From: Pinguiococcus pyrenoidosus
Taxonomy: Eukaryota; Sar; Pinguiophyceae; Pinguiochrysidales; Pinguiochrysidaceae
Direction of reading: 5' to 3'
Assembly (NCBI GenBank): GCA_019677205.1
Contig: JAAMXY010000009.1
Coordinates: 22,764-86,763, forward strand
Length of the DNA: 64,000 bases
Below are positions 19,615 through 29,989 of this stretch, piece by piece. Made by a program: the position numbers and the translations under genes. Numbering within the stretch: position 1 is the first letter of the stretch; the number at the start of each line of letters is the position of its first letter. The notes under the pieces were generated by a model. It did no database searches. It was not told the DNA's origin and saw nothing but the letters and a program-made list of their open reading frames with translations.

Positions 19615-20306
19615 GTTTGGCAAGGACGGCAGACAGGCGGCGCAGAGTGGTGCGAGTGAACGACACTTGAGGCGTCGAAAGTGAAGGGAGAGAGAGAGCG
19701 TAAAAATGGTCGCCGACGTCATAAAAGCATCAACATCAGCTGATAGGATCGGCGGGTTCGCTCCAATTGAGATTTTCCTTCCTCCACTTAATTACTATCA
19801 AATGATTTGTGATGACCAGATGATGATCTGTAACGGAATTTCAGGAATTGCCTTTGGGCCAACAGCTGATTGGTCCGAGGCAAAGTTCCAATCGTTCAAG
19901 GCCGCCATGCAATTGGATCAATTTTTCGAAAACGCCGCGGGATTGGTCCTTCGCGCTGACGTCCATCGCTGCGGAGGCGCAAATCGGCAGCGTGATTGGT
20001 GTAAGTCCCACATCGCGGGACTTGCTATTCTGCGCATATTTGGGCCCTCGATCTTTAGAACTCGATCCTTCTGTAGTCCCCACCCTGCCAGCACGTTCGG
20101 TACCTCCCCCGGAGTGGAGTTCACTCCTCGGCAGCAGCAAATCCATGGCGTTTCCCAAGACCATGCCTACTTTGGTACTGCATCCCTGCGGTCCCCAGCA
20201 TATGCATCCCAAATCGGTGTTTCCACACTTACGTATCCTCCAACAGACGCGAGGGCGCTCTCTCCGCATCTGTCGTCGAGGGCCTCCGTCGGTCCTCTGC
20301 AGCAGC
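19615..20306. promoter_or_regulatory. Bidirectional promoter region between KAS I/II and KAS III
   Basis: 692 bases between the start codons of two plastid fatty-acid synthesis genes. GATTGGT, an inverted CCAAT core, occurs three times in the same orientation at 19868-19874, 19941-19947 and 19994-20000. CCAAT boxes are bound by NF-Y in eukaryotes. The motif is seen; shared control is inference. Long frames here look like chance. Confidence 0.5.
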
Positions 20307-20649
20307 ATGATGTTCCTGCGCCTGGCGCTTCTCCTCGTCGTGCCAATGGAGGTGCGCCACTGCACCAGTCGCGATCCGCCCCAACGTGAGCCTAAGCCCG
20401 CTTCCGCCTCTGTTCTATAGGCGCTCAGCTTCGTCGCCTCCGCCGCCCGCGTGCGTCCGTCTCTGACCGTGAGAGCGGTGTCCGAGGGAGACATCGCCTC
20501 CAGCGTCGATCTGGACCAGCCGCACAAAGGCCGCGGCCTCCTCAAGGCAGTGCCGCTGGGCGTGGGCTGCGCCAGCCCGCAATGCGTCGTCACAAACAGC
20601 GACCTGGAAGGTACAGAGGACATTGGGAAAAGAGAGAAACTGAGAGAGG

Positions 20650-20682
<33 letters not shown>

Positions 20683-21759
20683 CAGCAAACAGAAAACAAA
20701 ATCAAACGAAAGGAAGAGATGATGGACTCAGATGGGTTTGCTGGTGGAATGACAGGTGTGGTGGAGACGTCGGATGAGTGGATTCGCACGCGGACCGGCA
20801 TCAGCCAGCGGCGAGTACTGGGAGACTACGACGAGAGCAGCGAGAGCGTTGCCAACCTCGCGACCCAGGCGGCCAAGAATGCGCTAGAAGCTGCCAAGTG
20901 CGATGCCGCGGACCTGGACTTGGTGATCCTTTGCACGTCCAGTCCAGATGACCTCTTTGGCGACGCGTCCACGGTGGCCAGGAACCTCGGCGCGAGCAAC
21001 GCGGTGGCCTTTGACCTCACGGCTGCGTGCTCCGGCTTCCTGTTCGGGACGGTGACCGCGTCGCAGTTCCTGCACAATGGCGCCTTTCGCCGCGCCCTTG
21101 TGATCGGCGCGGATGCGCTTAGCCGCTGGGTGGATTGGGACGACCGAAACACCTGCATCCTCTTCGGCGACGGCGCCGGAGCGATGGTCTTGGGGGCGAC
21201 CGAGACGGAAGGCCAAGGCGGCGTCCTGGGCTTCGCCATGCACTCGGACGGGGGCGGCCACGACCAACTGAACCTGCTGTTCAAGGGGGAACCGAGGGAC
21301 TTGGCCACGCCGCAAGGCACGCGCGTGGTGGGGGGAAGCTACAACGCCATCCAAATGAACGGCCGGGAGGTCTACCGCTTCGCCGTGTCGCGCGTGCCGC
21401 AGGTCCTCGACGAAGCGCTGCGGAACGCGGACATCACCGTGGAGCAGGTAGACTGGCTCCTGCTGCACCAGGCCAACATCCGCATCATGGAAGCCGTGGC
21501 GGATCGGCTGGGCATCCCCAAGGAGAAGATCATCACCAACCTTAGCGACTACGGCAACACCTCGGCAGCCTCCATCCCGCTGGCTCTCGCCGAAGCGGTG
21601 GCAAGCGGCAAGGTGAAGAAGGGCGACGTCATCGCATGCGCCGGCTTCGGCGCTGGGCTGAGCTGGGGCGCGGCCATTTTCCAGTGGGGTGGAGATGTGA
21701 ATGCCGACGGATTGCTAGACCCCTTTGCCAGAGCCTACGGCCCGCCCCCACAGAACTGA
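20307..21759 (+). CDS. fabH: Plastid beta-ketoacyl-ACP synthase III (KAS III/FabH)
   Basis: Three exons, 20307-20351, 20421-20610 and 20756-21759, phase-consistent, 412 residues. The N terminus MMFLRLALLLVVPMEALS is a signal peptide, followed by FVASAARVRPSLTVRA, a transit-like stretch starting with Phe, the hallmark of red complex-plastid import. The mature enzyme shows TSDEWIRTRTGI, the catalytic triad Cys in TAACSGFLF, His in LLLHQANIRI and Asn in SDYGNTSAASIP, and the C-terminal GFGAGLSWGAA. It condenses acetyl-CoA with malonyl-ACP to start fatty-acid synthesis. Donors are GTGCGC and GTACAG; intron 2 holds a (GA)n tract. It is divergent to KAS I/II and convergent with the membralin-like gene (85 bases between stops). 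Confidence 0.95.
20641..20684 (+). repeat. (GA)n tract in KAS III intron 2
   Basis: A gagagagaga-rich run inside the intron 20611-20755. Simple sequence, not coding. Confidence 0.85.
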
Positions 21760-21844
21760 GGCGGAAGATCGTGTACAATTTTGTCGCGTTGCATAAGAAA
21801 GAACATGACATTGTCTTCCGTCCGTGCGGGTTGTCTCTCTGTAT

Positions 21845-23715
21845 CTACACGCGCTCCGCACCGCGCGCCGCGACGCGCGCCCTCACGCGCGGCAGCTCGT
21901 CGGACGCCGGCGGGTCCGAGCGGATTGTGATGCCGGGAGGGTTCTCGGCCACCTCTATTTCCTCCTGGTCCGCCGCCGCAGCCACCGGCGCAGCCGCGGC
22001 CGCTCCTCGCTCATGCCGGGCCGGCACGGGCTGGTGGTAGACCGTCGTGCTCGTCTCGTTCGGGGGCACGAAGACCGACCACAGCGGCGGCAGGTCCGCC
22101 TGCCACACCGGGTAGGGCAGCCGGAAGAACGCCCCGCGCGGCTGCTCGAAGCTGACTTCCCCCGACAGCAACGCAGCCTTCTCTAACCTGAAGCAACTGT
22201 AGATGCAGATGTGCGCACAAACCGAGCAGAGCAGCATCAGCACCGGTCGGAAGAACCCCGCCGGGAAGGAGTAGATGTACAGGTGGTAGCAGAGCAGGCA
22301 GCCCATCAGCATCCGCGGCGTGAAGCCAATCGCCGCCTTGGACCGCAGAAACACCATGCTGTAGTACTCCAGCACCATGACCAGCGCGAACAGCCAGAGG
22401 TACGTCCCGTTGGCCACCAATCGCGGGTACAGCCAGTTCGCCCAAAGCGCCTGAGACGCTTCGTACATGGTGTACATGACCACGAGGAAGCCCAAGTGCC
22501 CCGCCACAATGAGGGACGGCTGCCGCATCTGCCGCATGGGCAGCACGAGCCACGGATACGAGGCCGCCACGACGTTCTCGTCCACGTGCATCCCGCAGAA
22601 CGCCTGCATGAACGCCAGCATGGGGATGACGAGGGCCACTCCACTCGCGATCAGGTGCCGCACGAGCATGGCCGTCGTGTTGCTCATCAAAAACAGGGCA
22701 AAGAGAGCCGTGACGATGCTGACCACCTTCTCCTTGACCACGAGCGCGGTGCGCACCAGATCCTGGGGCGCGCCGAACGGCGGAGCCCGCAAAATCCGCT
22801 CGCTCCAGGTCCAAATGACGCGGTGCGCCGGCGGCGGGTCGTCATCCTTGTCTTCATAGGGCAGCGTCCGGGTCCTCCGGCGCATGGCCTCGCTGTCCGC
22901 GCTCTCCAAGTGCGGGTCGTCGACGCCCACCAGGCTTCCGCGGTGGAAATAGTGGAAGACCTGGTTGAGCACGATGCTGTCCAGGTCCATGTTCACCAGA
23001 AAGGGCAAGCTGTACGACATGCTCCGGAGGCAGGACTGGGAGATGGTCACGTTGTGCACCGCGATGTTGTGGTTTGTGATGAAGCGCGGTCCCACAAACA
23101 GCAGAGGCGTGGTGTCCGAGAAGCGATAATGCGCTCGGAAATCCGGCCGCTGATCCTCTCGCTCGACCTCCTCCACCTCCAGATTGCCGTCCACCGGATT
23201 CTCCACCACGGGCGAGAAGTACTTGTCGAACACCAGCTGGTTCACCGCGTCCGCATCCCCCACATGCAGCTGCAGCACGCCATCCACCTGTCGAGAAGCT
23301 GGTTCGTGAGCGCCGTCGTGCCTCCATTCCTCGCGCCATGGCCGCCGCATGCTCACCCCTGGATGGAAATCCCGCGTGGTGTTCACTCCCGTGTTGCGCA
23401 GGCGCTGCTGGTACATCTCCAGGCCCTCCGCTGGAGACAGACGCAGCACAGAGTGGGTGAGGCAAGGCTTGCTGCGCATCGGATCGGATCGGCGGTTTTG
23501 GCCGCACCGAGGCACTCGCTGTGGCCCATGTAGGACTTGTGCATGGCCACCAGGCAAATGAGCATGAACAGCATGTAGCCAGTGAGCGCCCCGAACACGT
23601 ATTTACAGCAGCGAGAGGGCCGCATGGCCTCTGCCCGCATGACGAGAGGCTCATCCAGCACCAAGGTGTCCATGGCCTTTTCGTACACGCGGTACAACGC
23701 GCGCTCGAACTCCAT
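21845..23715 (-). CDS. Membralin-like (TMEM259 family) ER membrane protein
   Basis: Exons 23715-23508, 23430-23357 and 23287-21845, giving 574 residues; the intron 23356-23288 is 69 bases with no stop, so it may be retained (23 extra residues). The intron 23507-23431 is required to keep frame (donor GTGCGG). A first membrane segment (YVFGALTGYMLFMLICLVAMH) precedes a luminal region containing FITNHNIAVHNVTISQS and LVNMDLDSIVLNQV, which I align to the plant membralin pattern HNI..NVSIS...LINRIVGYDTIIMN. A cluster of C-terminal membrane helices follows, then an Ala-rich acidic tail. Membralin works in ER-associated degradation in animals. The assignment comes from remembered family patterns and should be searched. 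The start MEFERALYRVYEKAM is the first suitable ATG. Confidence 0.62.
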
Positions 23716-24007
23716 CGCGACAGGCGCGTATGCAAGCACGGGCGTGCCGCGACGTCCACGCGCCGAACAAGAGCCTCGGCAACTTGTGGCGCGGCGCAAA
23801 CCCCAAACACGCGCGGAATTCCAACGGAGCGGCTCCTACTGTATGCTCATATAGCGAAGAGATCACGAGACTCATATAGATCTCAGCTCAGACTCACGTA
23901 ACTATGGGAGAAGGACACGGTTGAGGGGGAAGATCCACCAATTAGAGCCCTTCAATCGAGTCCGTCGGAGCAAAGGTTCGCTCTATGATATCCGCGCAAG
24001 AAGACAC

Positions 24008-25477
24008 ATGACCCTCCTGGAAAGATTCCTTCGCTCCCCCTCCTCCGGTGGGGCCTTCCTCGCGTCTCTCGGTGCGCGCCCAACGCCACAGAAGGCTCCC
24101 AAAGCGCAGCGACCAATGGCCAAGGCAGACAAGGGCAAGCCGAGCAAGAGCAAAAGCAAGGCCAAGAAAAGCAGCAGGAGCAGTCGGGCGCGGCTCGGCA
24201 AGGAGGATGCAGGGCCAGCAGCGGCCTCGAGCAGCTTCTTCTACGTGGCGGCAGCAGTGGGGCTACTGGCCGTGATCGGCGCTGCCGCTGCCGTGTTGCT
24301 TCGCCTTCCTGGACACGGCATCGACGCCTCTCAAGCCACTCAAGCCTATGCAGTGGCGCCCGTGAAGCTGGCAAGCAGCGAGTGCGACGAGCTCATCGAG
24401 GCCAGCCAGGCGGAGCATATCCTGCACGAGGAGAAGTCCCAAACCAGCCTGGGCGCCCAGGAGGAGCGCGTGAGCGAGACGTGGTGGCTGTGCTCGCACA
24501 CCACGGACATGCCCTGCGAAAAGTCTCGATATGCGGGCTTGGCGTCCATGCTGCGCGAGGCCGTGGAGAGCACCAACGAGAACCATTGGAAGATCGCCGG
24601 CCTGGACAAGACGGGCGTGGACCTGAAGGTTCTTCGCTACGGCGCCACCGAGGGCGGCCACTTCCACTGGCACACGGATGCTGGCCCGAACACGGATCCC
24701 GAGGCGGCCAAGAAGCCCCGCACCAGACTCCTCACCGTGACGCTGCAGCTCAGCGACAGCCAGGACTACGAGGGCGGCGATCTCCAGGTCGGGGCCGTGA
24801 ACGTCACCCGAGATCAGGGCACGGTGCTGGCTTACGTGTCCGCCATGCCCCACCGAGTCCACACGGTCACCAGAGGCACGCGCTATGCCCTCATCATGCA
24901 CTTTTGGTACCCCAAGCCCTTCAGCGCGCGACAGCTGGCAAAGTACCGCGACGAAGAAGCCGAGCCGCGAGTGCGTGCCTTGAGCGAAGTCGGAAAGGGC
25001 AGCGCATCGGACGTCGCAAACTGGCATCTTCTCTACGGCGAGTACCTGCTGGGCGTTGGCAAGGCAGAGCCAGCGCTGGAGCCGTACCAGCGCGCCATCG
25101 ACGCGGGGGAGACGGGCCTGTTGGCAAAGGCCTACCATCGGCGGGGCCTGGCCCTCGGGTTTCTGGATCGGATGCCGGAGTCTGCAGCACATTTCACGAG
25201 GTCCCAAGAGCTGGAACCGGACGACCCTGTCATGCTGGTCAACAGCGTGACCGCACTCATCAGCACCATGCAGCTAAGCGAAGCGGCCAACAACACGGAA
25301 CGAGTCATGGAGATCGATCCGCGCCCGGAGCTCCTCAGCAACCTAGCGGATTCATGGCGCCGAGCATCCGACGCCCTTAAGACCATGGACGGCCAGCAGA
25401 ATATGGTCTTCCTTGCGGACCAAATGGCCTTGCGCTGCGACGCAAAGATCCGGGAGATGTCCGACGCCGCCCAATAG
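24008..25477 (+). CDS. Membrane-anchored prolyl-4-hydroxylase-type 2-oxoglutarate/Fe(II) dioxygenase with TPR-like tail
   Basis: Single exon, 489 residues. A Lys/Ser-rich N-terminal segment is followed by one membrane helix (FFYVAAAVGLLAVIGAAAAVLL), a type II layout for ER or Golgi. The catalytic domain (~115-310) carries the HxD iron ligands in GHFHWHTDAG, the DYEGGDL turn, and the distal His and Arg in MPHRVHTVTRGTRYAL, as in P4Hc/PKHD hydroxylases. The last ~150 residues form TPR-like helical repeats (LLYGEYLLGVGKAEPALEPYQRAI, AKAYHRRGLALGFLDRMPESAAHFTRSQELEPDD). Prolyl hydroxylation of secreted or wall proteins is a plausible role. The upstream 29 codons of the open frame have no ATG, so 24008 is chosen. 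It is divergent from the membralin-like gene (292 bases). Confidence 0.85.
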   Translation: MTLLERFLRSPSSGGAFLASLGARPTPQKAPKAQRPMAKADKGKPSKSKSKAKKSSRSSRARLGKEDAGPAAASSSFFYVAAAVGLLAVIGAAAAVLLRLPGHGIDASQATQAYAVAPVKLASSECDELIEASQAEHILHEEKSQTSLGAQEERVSETWWLCSHTTDMPCEKSRYAGLASMLREAVESTNENHWKIAGLDKTGVDLKVLRYGATEGGHFHWHTDAGPNTDPEAAKKPRTRLLTVTLQLSDSQDYEGGDLQVGAVNVTRDQGTVLAYVSAMPHRVHTVTRGTRYALIMHFWYPKPFSARQLAKYRDEEAEPRVRALSEVGKGSASDVANWHLLYGEYLLGVGKAEPALEPYQRAIDAGETGLLAKAYHRRGLALGFLDRMPESAAHFTRSQELEPDDPVMLVNSVTALISTMQLSEAANNTERVMEIDPRPELLSNLADSWRRASDALKTMDGQQNMVFLADQMALRCDAKIREMSDAAQ

Positions 25478-25611
25478 TACGATGTCAGCACATGTCAGCA
25501 GGGGGTTGCGGGAAGCTGGGATGGGCTGGAAGGGTAGCCAGTGATAGCATGCAAAGGGACGCACTCGAGTCCTTTGCTTCGAAGCAAGCCCGCAAGGCCT
25601 TGCCTTGCTGC

Positions 25612-26895
25612 TCACATGACTGCGCAGCATGGCTTTTGTGTCCTCTCTTGGTCGTTTGATCCCGCTTCGTCGCCGCCTTCGCCTTCTGGTTTCTCCAGCT
25701 GTTCAATCTCCTCCAAATCCTCCGGGGAGATGAATTCCAGCTCCTCCAAGTCAACCTTGGGGTCTGGGCCGAGCATGCTTTCCAAATATCGCTGGCGGAT
25801 GTCTGTAATGGCTTTCTGCGGCGAAGGAATGTTGAGGAGGAGGAGGAGGAGGAGGAGGAGGAGGAGGAGGAGGAGAATGGAAGCAGAAGTTGAAGGGTGG
25901 CGTCTCCCTGAAGCAAGCCGCACCTGTCTGTCGTAGTCCAGCTCCTTGTGTGTATCGTCAAACGCATCCACCTTCTCCACAGAAGCGAAGAGCTCAGCAG
26001 CTGGAGTTCCATGGGCAAAGGACATGGAGCAAGGGAGCTAGTTTGCTTACCGGCGGACTCGCTGGCGGCTTATAAGCCTGGTCGATCACCCACGGCATGC
26101 GCAGTTCTCCACTATCGACTTGTTCCTTCAATGGTCACAGCCACATGCCACATCCAAAGAGAAGGTCATGGCTTCCATCCCAAACGCTTCTTCGGCATCC
26201 GGCGCATCGGGACCAACCTGTAACGCTGGCTCCAGCTGAATCTCAGGGCCGCTCCCCGGGTAGAAGCTGCAGAACTTGCTCCAGACGGGCCCGGTCACTA
26301 CGCGAAAGTCCCCCTCTTGCTCCGCGTTGTCGATCCGAAGCTCCGGCAAGGGCACGTAGTTGCCACTTTCGTCCTTTTCCAGCAGCAACTGAAAGCCACG
26401 TCCTCTTTCAGAGTTCCGCACTGGCCCGACGCGGCAATTGGAACTTGAGAGGGTGCGCTGCCGCCACCGCCGTGCGTACCTCATTCTCTATGGGGGGCGG
26501 TGCCCGGCCGTAGACGCCTTGTACGAAGAGAAGCCATCGGTAGGCCCATTCTGACGAGATTATGTAGTACGACGTCGCCTGTAGAAGTCCGCAGTGAGAA
26601 GCAGTTGGGACCGCAGTGGGGAATGAAGAGTCGAGGTTTTCACCTCCGGTGTTTCTTCGCTCTGCTCTTTCTCCGCCTCTCCTCCTTTGCCCTCCTCTTT
26701 GGTTTCTTCGCCCTTCTTCCCTTCGGACTCCTGGCCTGGCGCGTCTCCGCTCGGGAGGCGAAAGGTGGAGTCTAAATCCACGATCTGCTTGAGCTCCCCC
26801 GCTCGGTCGCGCTTGGTATGACCAAGCCACAGCACGCCATTCGCATCATAAAACGCATACGCAGGATTGCGCCTCGGCTGCTTCAACTTTGGCAT
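25612..26895 (-). CDS. DUSP-domain protein with C-terminal CaaX box
   Basis: Six exons, 26895-26644, 26578-26480, 26388-26218, 26125-26051, 25992-25924 and 25815-25612, all phase 0, 289 residues. Residues ~85-180 resemble a DUSP domain, the N-terminal module of ubiquitin-specific proteases: YYIISSEWAYRWLLFV, GRAPPPIENE, ELRIDNAE, DFRVVTGPVWSKFCSFYPGSGPEIQ. No protease Cys or His boxes exist. An E/K-rich low-complexity segment lies before the domain. The C terminus is ...KPCCAVM, a CaaX-type prenylation signal (Met at X favours farnesyl), so membrane tethering is predicted. Donors are GTGAAA, GTACGC, GTTGGT, GTAAGC and GTGCGG; some acceptors (GAAG, TGAG) are weak, so exon borders of exons 4-5 need cDNA. 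Intron 5 has a (CTC)n run. Confidence 0.7.
25834..25874 (+). repeat. (GAG)n trinucleotide run in an intron of the DUSP gene
   Basis: Uninterrupted gag repeats read (CTC)n on the gene strand, placed just before the acceptor CCGCAG and acting as an extended polypyrimidine tract. Confidence 0.9.
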
Positions 26896-27293
26896 GGTCG
26901 CCCAAGCGTCTTCCCAGATTTCAGCTTTAGACTAAAGGGTATAAGGCCAGGCGACAGACGACGGAAAGGCCCAGAGAAGGCGTTCCCGGCACCGGTCTCC
27001 TGGAGAGCGAAAACGGAGCTTCAGGACGAAGACCAGTCTTTTATCCCCCCGTTTCCATCTCTGTACGCATTATAACAAGAACGAAGTCCGTGCGCGACGA
27101 AAGTTGAATTTGTGTCGAGCGACGCGCGGGAGAGCACAAGGGCCACAGCTGCGACGCCACTATTCAGTCGCATCCGTTCGATTCAGAGATACGAATTGCT
27201 GGAGTAGCTCTAAGCGAGCGACGCACGCGTTTCTCGCCTGCTGTGCTGCGCCGAAAGCCGCCAGATTCTGCGGAGAGGGTTTGCGGCTGGGCC
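26896..27293. other. Divergent spacer DUSP gene / serine carboxypeptidase
   Basis: 398 bases between start codons. Short frames only and no repeat; likely promoters and 5' leaders. Confidence 0.4.
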
Positions 27294-29671
27294 ATGACGC
27301 GCCTCGGCTGTGCGATCCTCCTCTTGTGGGCATCTGCAACGAATGCGGTGAGGCGTCTTGACTTCCTAGTCTCGTCCTTGCGAGAAAGAGTAATGGATGT
27401 CGCCCAGGATGAAGAGCTCTTTCGCGTTAAAGACCTGCCTTTCCATCCGGCGTTCGACGCGTCGCGGCTGCCACCGATGTACGCAGGACTGCTGCCCATC
27501 GATTCCGTGTCGGATGCGTCCAGGTGACTTGCCATCTTCTGCACCACGCGGATTCCACATGGACCATCTGATCGCTGCGCCAGGGACGGTCACTTGTTCT
27601 TCTGGCTGGTGGATCTTCCGGAGGATAGCGAGGTCGACCGCGACGAGGCTCCTCTTGTGTTGTGGTGCGTTCTCGTTCCCCCCCTTTGCTAGATTCCTTA
27701 CATGAGCAGGACCTCACGCGAGTATGGTGATGAGCATCTGAGCATCTGTGCATCTGAGCGTCTGAGCATCTGTGCATCTGAGCGTCTGAGCATCTGTGCA
27801 TCTGAGCTTCTGAGCATCTCAGCACATGAGCACATGAGCATCTCAGCACATGAGCCCGTGAGCACATGAGCATTTGAGCATTTAAGCTTAAGACCATATG
27901 AAGATAAACGGATCTGAGAGAACGCGGATATGCGTCTAACGAGAAGCGTTTGTGATAGGACGAACGGCGGACCGGGCTGCAGCAGCTTGCTTGGCAACAT
28001 CATGGAGCTCGGTCCGTTCTTCCTTCCGACGTACGACTTCATGCCGGACATGAATGCGTACTCGTGGAACCGCATCGGCCCGACGCTCTTCATCGAGCAC
28101 CCCGTGGGCACGGGCTACACGTACTTCGATCCAGACGGCTCCGGTGCACACGACTACCTGGGCAGCGAGAAGCAGGTTGCGACGGACCTCTACGCCTTCC
28201 TGCAGACCTTCCTTCGGGTCTTCAAGCGCTTCCAAACCAGCGACATCTACTTCTTCGGCGAGAGCTACGCGGGAAAGTACGTCCCCGCCGCCGCGTCGGA
28301 GATTCTGCATCGGAACAAGAAGCTGCCGCCCGACTCGCCCCTTTTCCGCCTCCACTTGAAGGGCGTTGGCATCGGCAACGGCTGGATGGAGCCGTTTGCG
28401 CAGACCCGCGCTTACGCAGACCTGCTGTACGGAAACGGACTGATCGACCGGCAAGCTCGCGTCCAGCTCACTCAGCTGGTAGAGGCGTGCCTCACCAAGG
28501 CCCTGTCGAAGAAGGTGGAGGACCGCGGAGACTTCGAGGCCTGCAACATCATGCAGATCGGGATGGCGGCGGCAGGAATGCCGAATCAGTACGACACGCG
28601 ACTCTACGACGTGCCGGTGAACGCGTACTGGGACGAGCTACGGCCGGACAGCGTGATGCGGACGTTCCTCACGGACAACAGGACCAAGGAGGCGCTGCAC
28701 GTGAGCGGGAAGGTGCTGCGGTCGGCCGCCAATGCCACGGCTCTGGAGCTGGCGTTGCTCGACTACGGGGGCGACGCCTGGGAGGACCACGAGGCGAAGG
28801 ATTGGGTGGTGTGCAACGACGATGTGAACAGCGCGATGGGCCACGACACGCCGTCACAGTCCGTCTCGCAGCTCAAGTACATCTTGGATCATTCCGATGC
28901 GGTATCGGGCGAGGTGCGCGCCCTCGTGTACTCGGGCAATCGGGACCTGAACTGCAACACCTTGGGCACTCAGGTATGTGCATCTTCTGAGCGCGACGCA
29001 GGACAGACAGGTGTGCCGCCAAGAACCATGGCGGCGTCTCCTCACATTCTCTGCAAGAGTGCCAAGCGTCTGCCCCGAAGTACGGCAATTGAGTTTGCCG
29101 CCTTTGGGAAGGCAGACTGTCCACGGGAGGATGCCCCGAGTAGGATGCTCGGCGCGAGCCTCGACGACACACAGGACTGAATGTAGTTCCCCTTCACCCG
29201 CAGGTCCTGCTCGACGAGATGGACTGGAGCAACCACGACGCCTGGCTCCAAGCCAAGAGAAGTCTATGGGTCCTGGGCGACCCGCAATCGGACTCCTACC
29301 AAGTGGCTGGCTATACCAAGGAGGTCCGCAACCTGTACTTCGTCGTGGTGGTCAACTCGGGCCATCTCCTTCCGATGGACCAACCGGAAGCGGCGTTCGA
29401 GATGGCGTCGCGGTTTATTCGAGGCGAATCCCTGGCCGACATCCCTGTGACCTACCCGATCGACACCCACAAGTCGCTCATGCAGGAGCTCGGCCTGACG
29501 GTCACCATGAGTGTCCCTCCTGTGCATCACGCATACTATGGATACAATCCGCCGTTCTCACTCCTCCAGCACTTCGTGACCTTCATGCTGGGCTGCGTCA
29601 TGGCTCTGGTGGTAGTCTCTGTGTGGCATCGCTACTATAATCCGCACCGAGACTACGAGACAATTCCTTAA
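27294..29671 (+). CDS. Membrane-anchored serine carboxypeptidase (S10 family, Kex1-like)
   Basis: Five exons, 27294-27347, 27408-27523, 27584-27664, 27959-28973 and 29204-29671, 577 residues. A signal peptide (MTRLGCAILLLWASATNA) occupies exactly exon 1. The S10 fold shows MYAGLLPI, DGHLFFWLVD, NGGPGCSSLLG, the nucleophile Ser in FGESYAGKYVP, catalytic Asp in VYSGNRDLNCN, and His in NSGHLLPMDQP. After the enzyme a single membrane helix (FVTFMLGCVMALVVVSVW) and a short cytosolic tail follow, as in the Golgi protease Kex1; most S10 enzymes lack it. It probably trims C-terminal residues in the secretory path or vacuole. Donors are GTGAGG, GTGACT, GTGCGT and GTATGT. Intron 3 (294 bases) is filled by an 8-bp repeat. 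Convergent with the methyltransferase gene. Confidence 0.93.
27728..27885. repeat. 8-bp minisatellite array in carboxypeptidase intron 3
   Basis: About 19 tandem units of gagcatct and close variants (gtgcatct, gagcgtct, cagcacat). Variant units recur in a higher-order 24-base pattern at the left end. Confidence 0.9.
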
Positions 29672-29989
29672 TCGGTCCCTCCCGTACGGGGATGTCGATC
29701 CCCCCCTTGGCTAGGATGGAATCCTGTTGACGGCGTCGTAGGCGAGCTGTAAAAGAACGTCTCGGATAGGATAGGATACGATACGATAGGATATGATAGG
29801 ATAGACACACTCATGTCCATGCCGGTGGTGTGTGCGGAAGTGAGAAGAGGCACTTCGTCCAAGGGACCAGAGCGGATGCAATGGAGCCCCGAGCTACGTC
29901 GCTTGCTCACCTAGGCTCAGCACGGGCCGTCAAGAGAGGAAAAAAGTCGGGATCAGGGTGGTGATCAACTAGGCAAGACGGAAGGGTCA
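29672..29989. other. Convergent spacer with GATAG repeats
   Basis: 318 bases between stops. A degenerate 5-base repeat (gatag/gatac) runs at ~29762-29803. Otherwise nothing. Confidence 0.5.

Noticed and set aside
19706-20389. 227-codon frame in the KAS/KAS III spacer
   Set aside because: Lies across the KAS III first exon in another frame and carries promoter-like motifs; no protein similarity seen.
22211-23533. 440-codon plus-strand frame opposite the membralin-like gene
   Set aside because: Antisense shadow; the minus strand has membrane helices and phase-consistent exons.
27728-27885. Possible CRISPR-like array from evenly spaced gagcatct units
   Set aside because: Units are 8 bases with no unique spacers, and the array lies inside a spliced intron of a eukaryotic gene.
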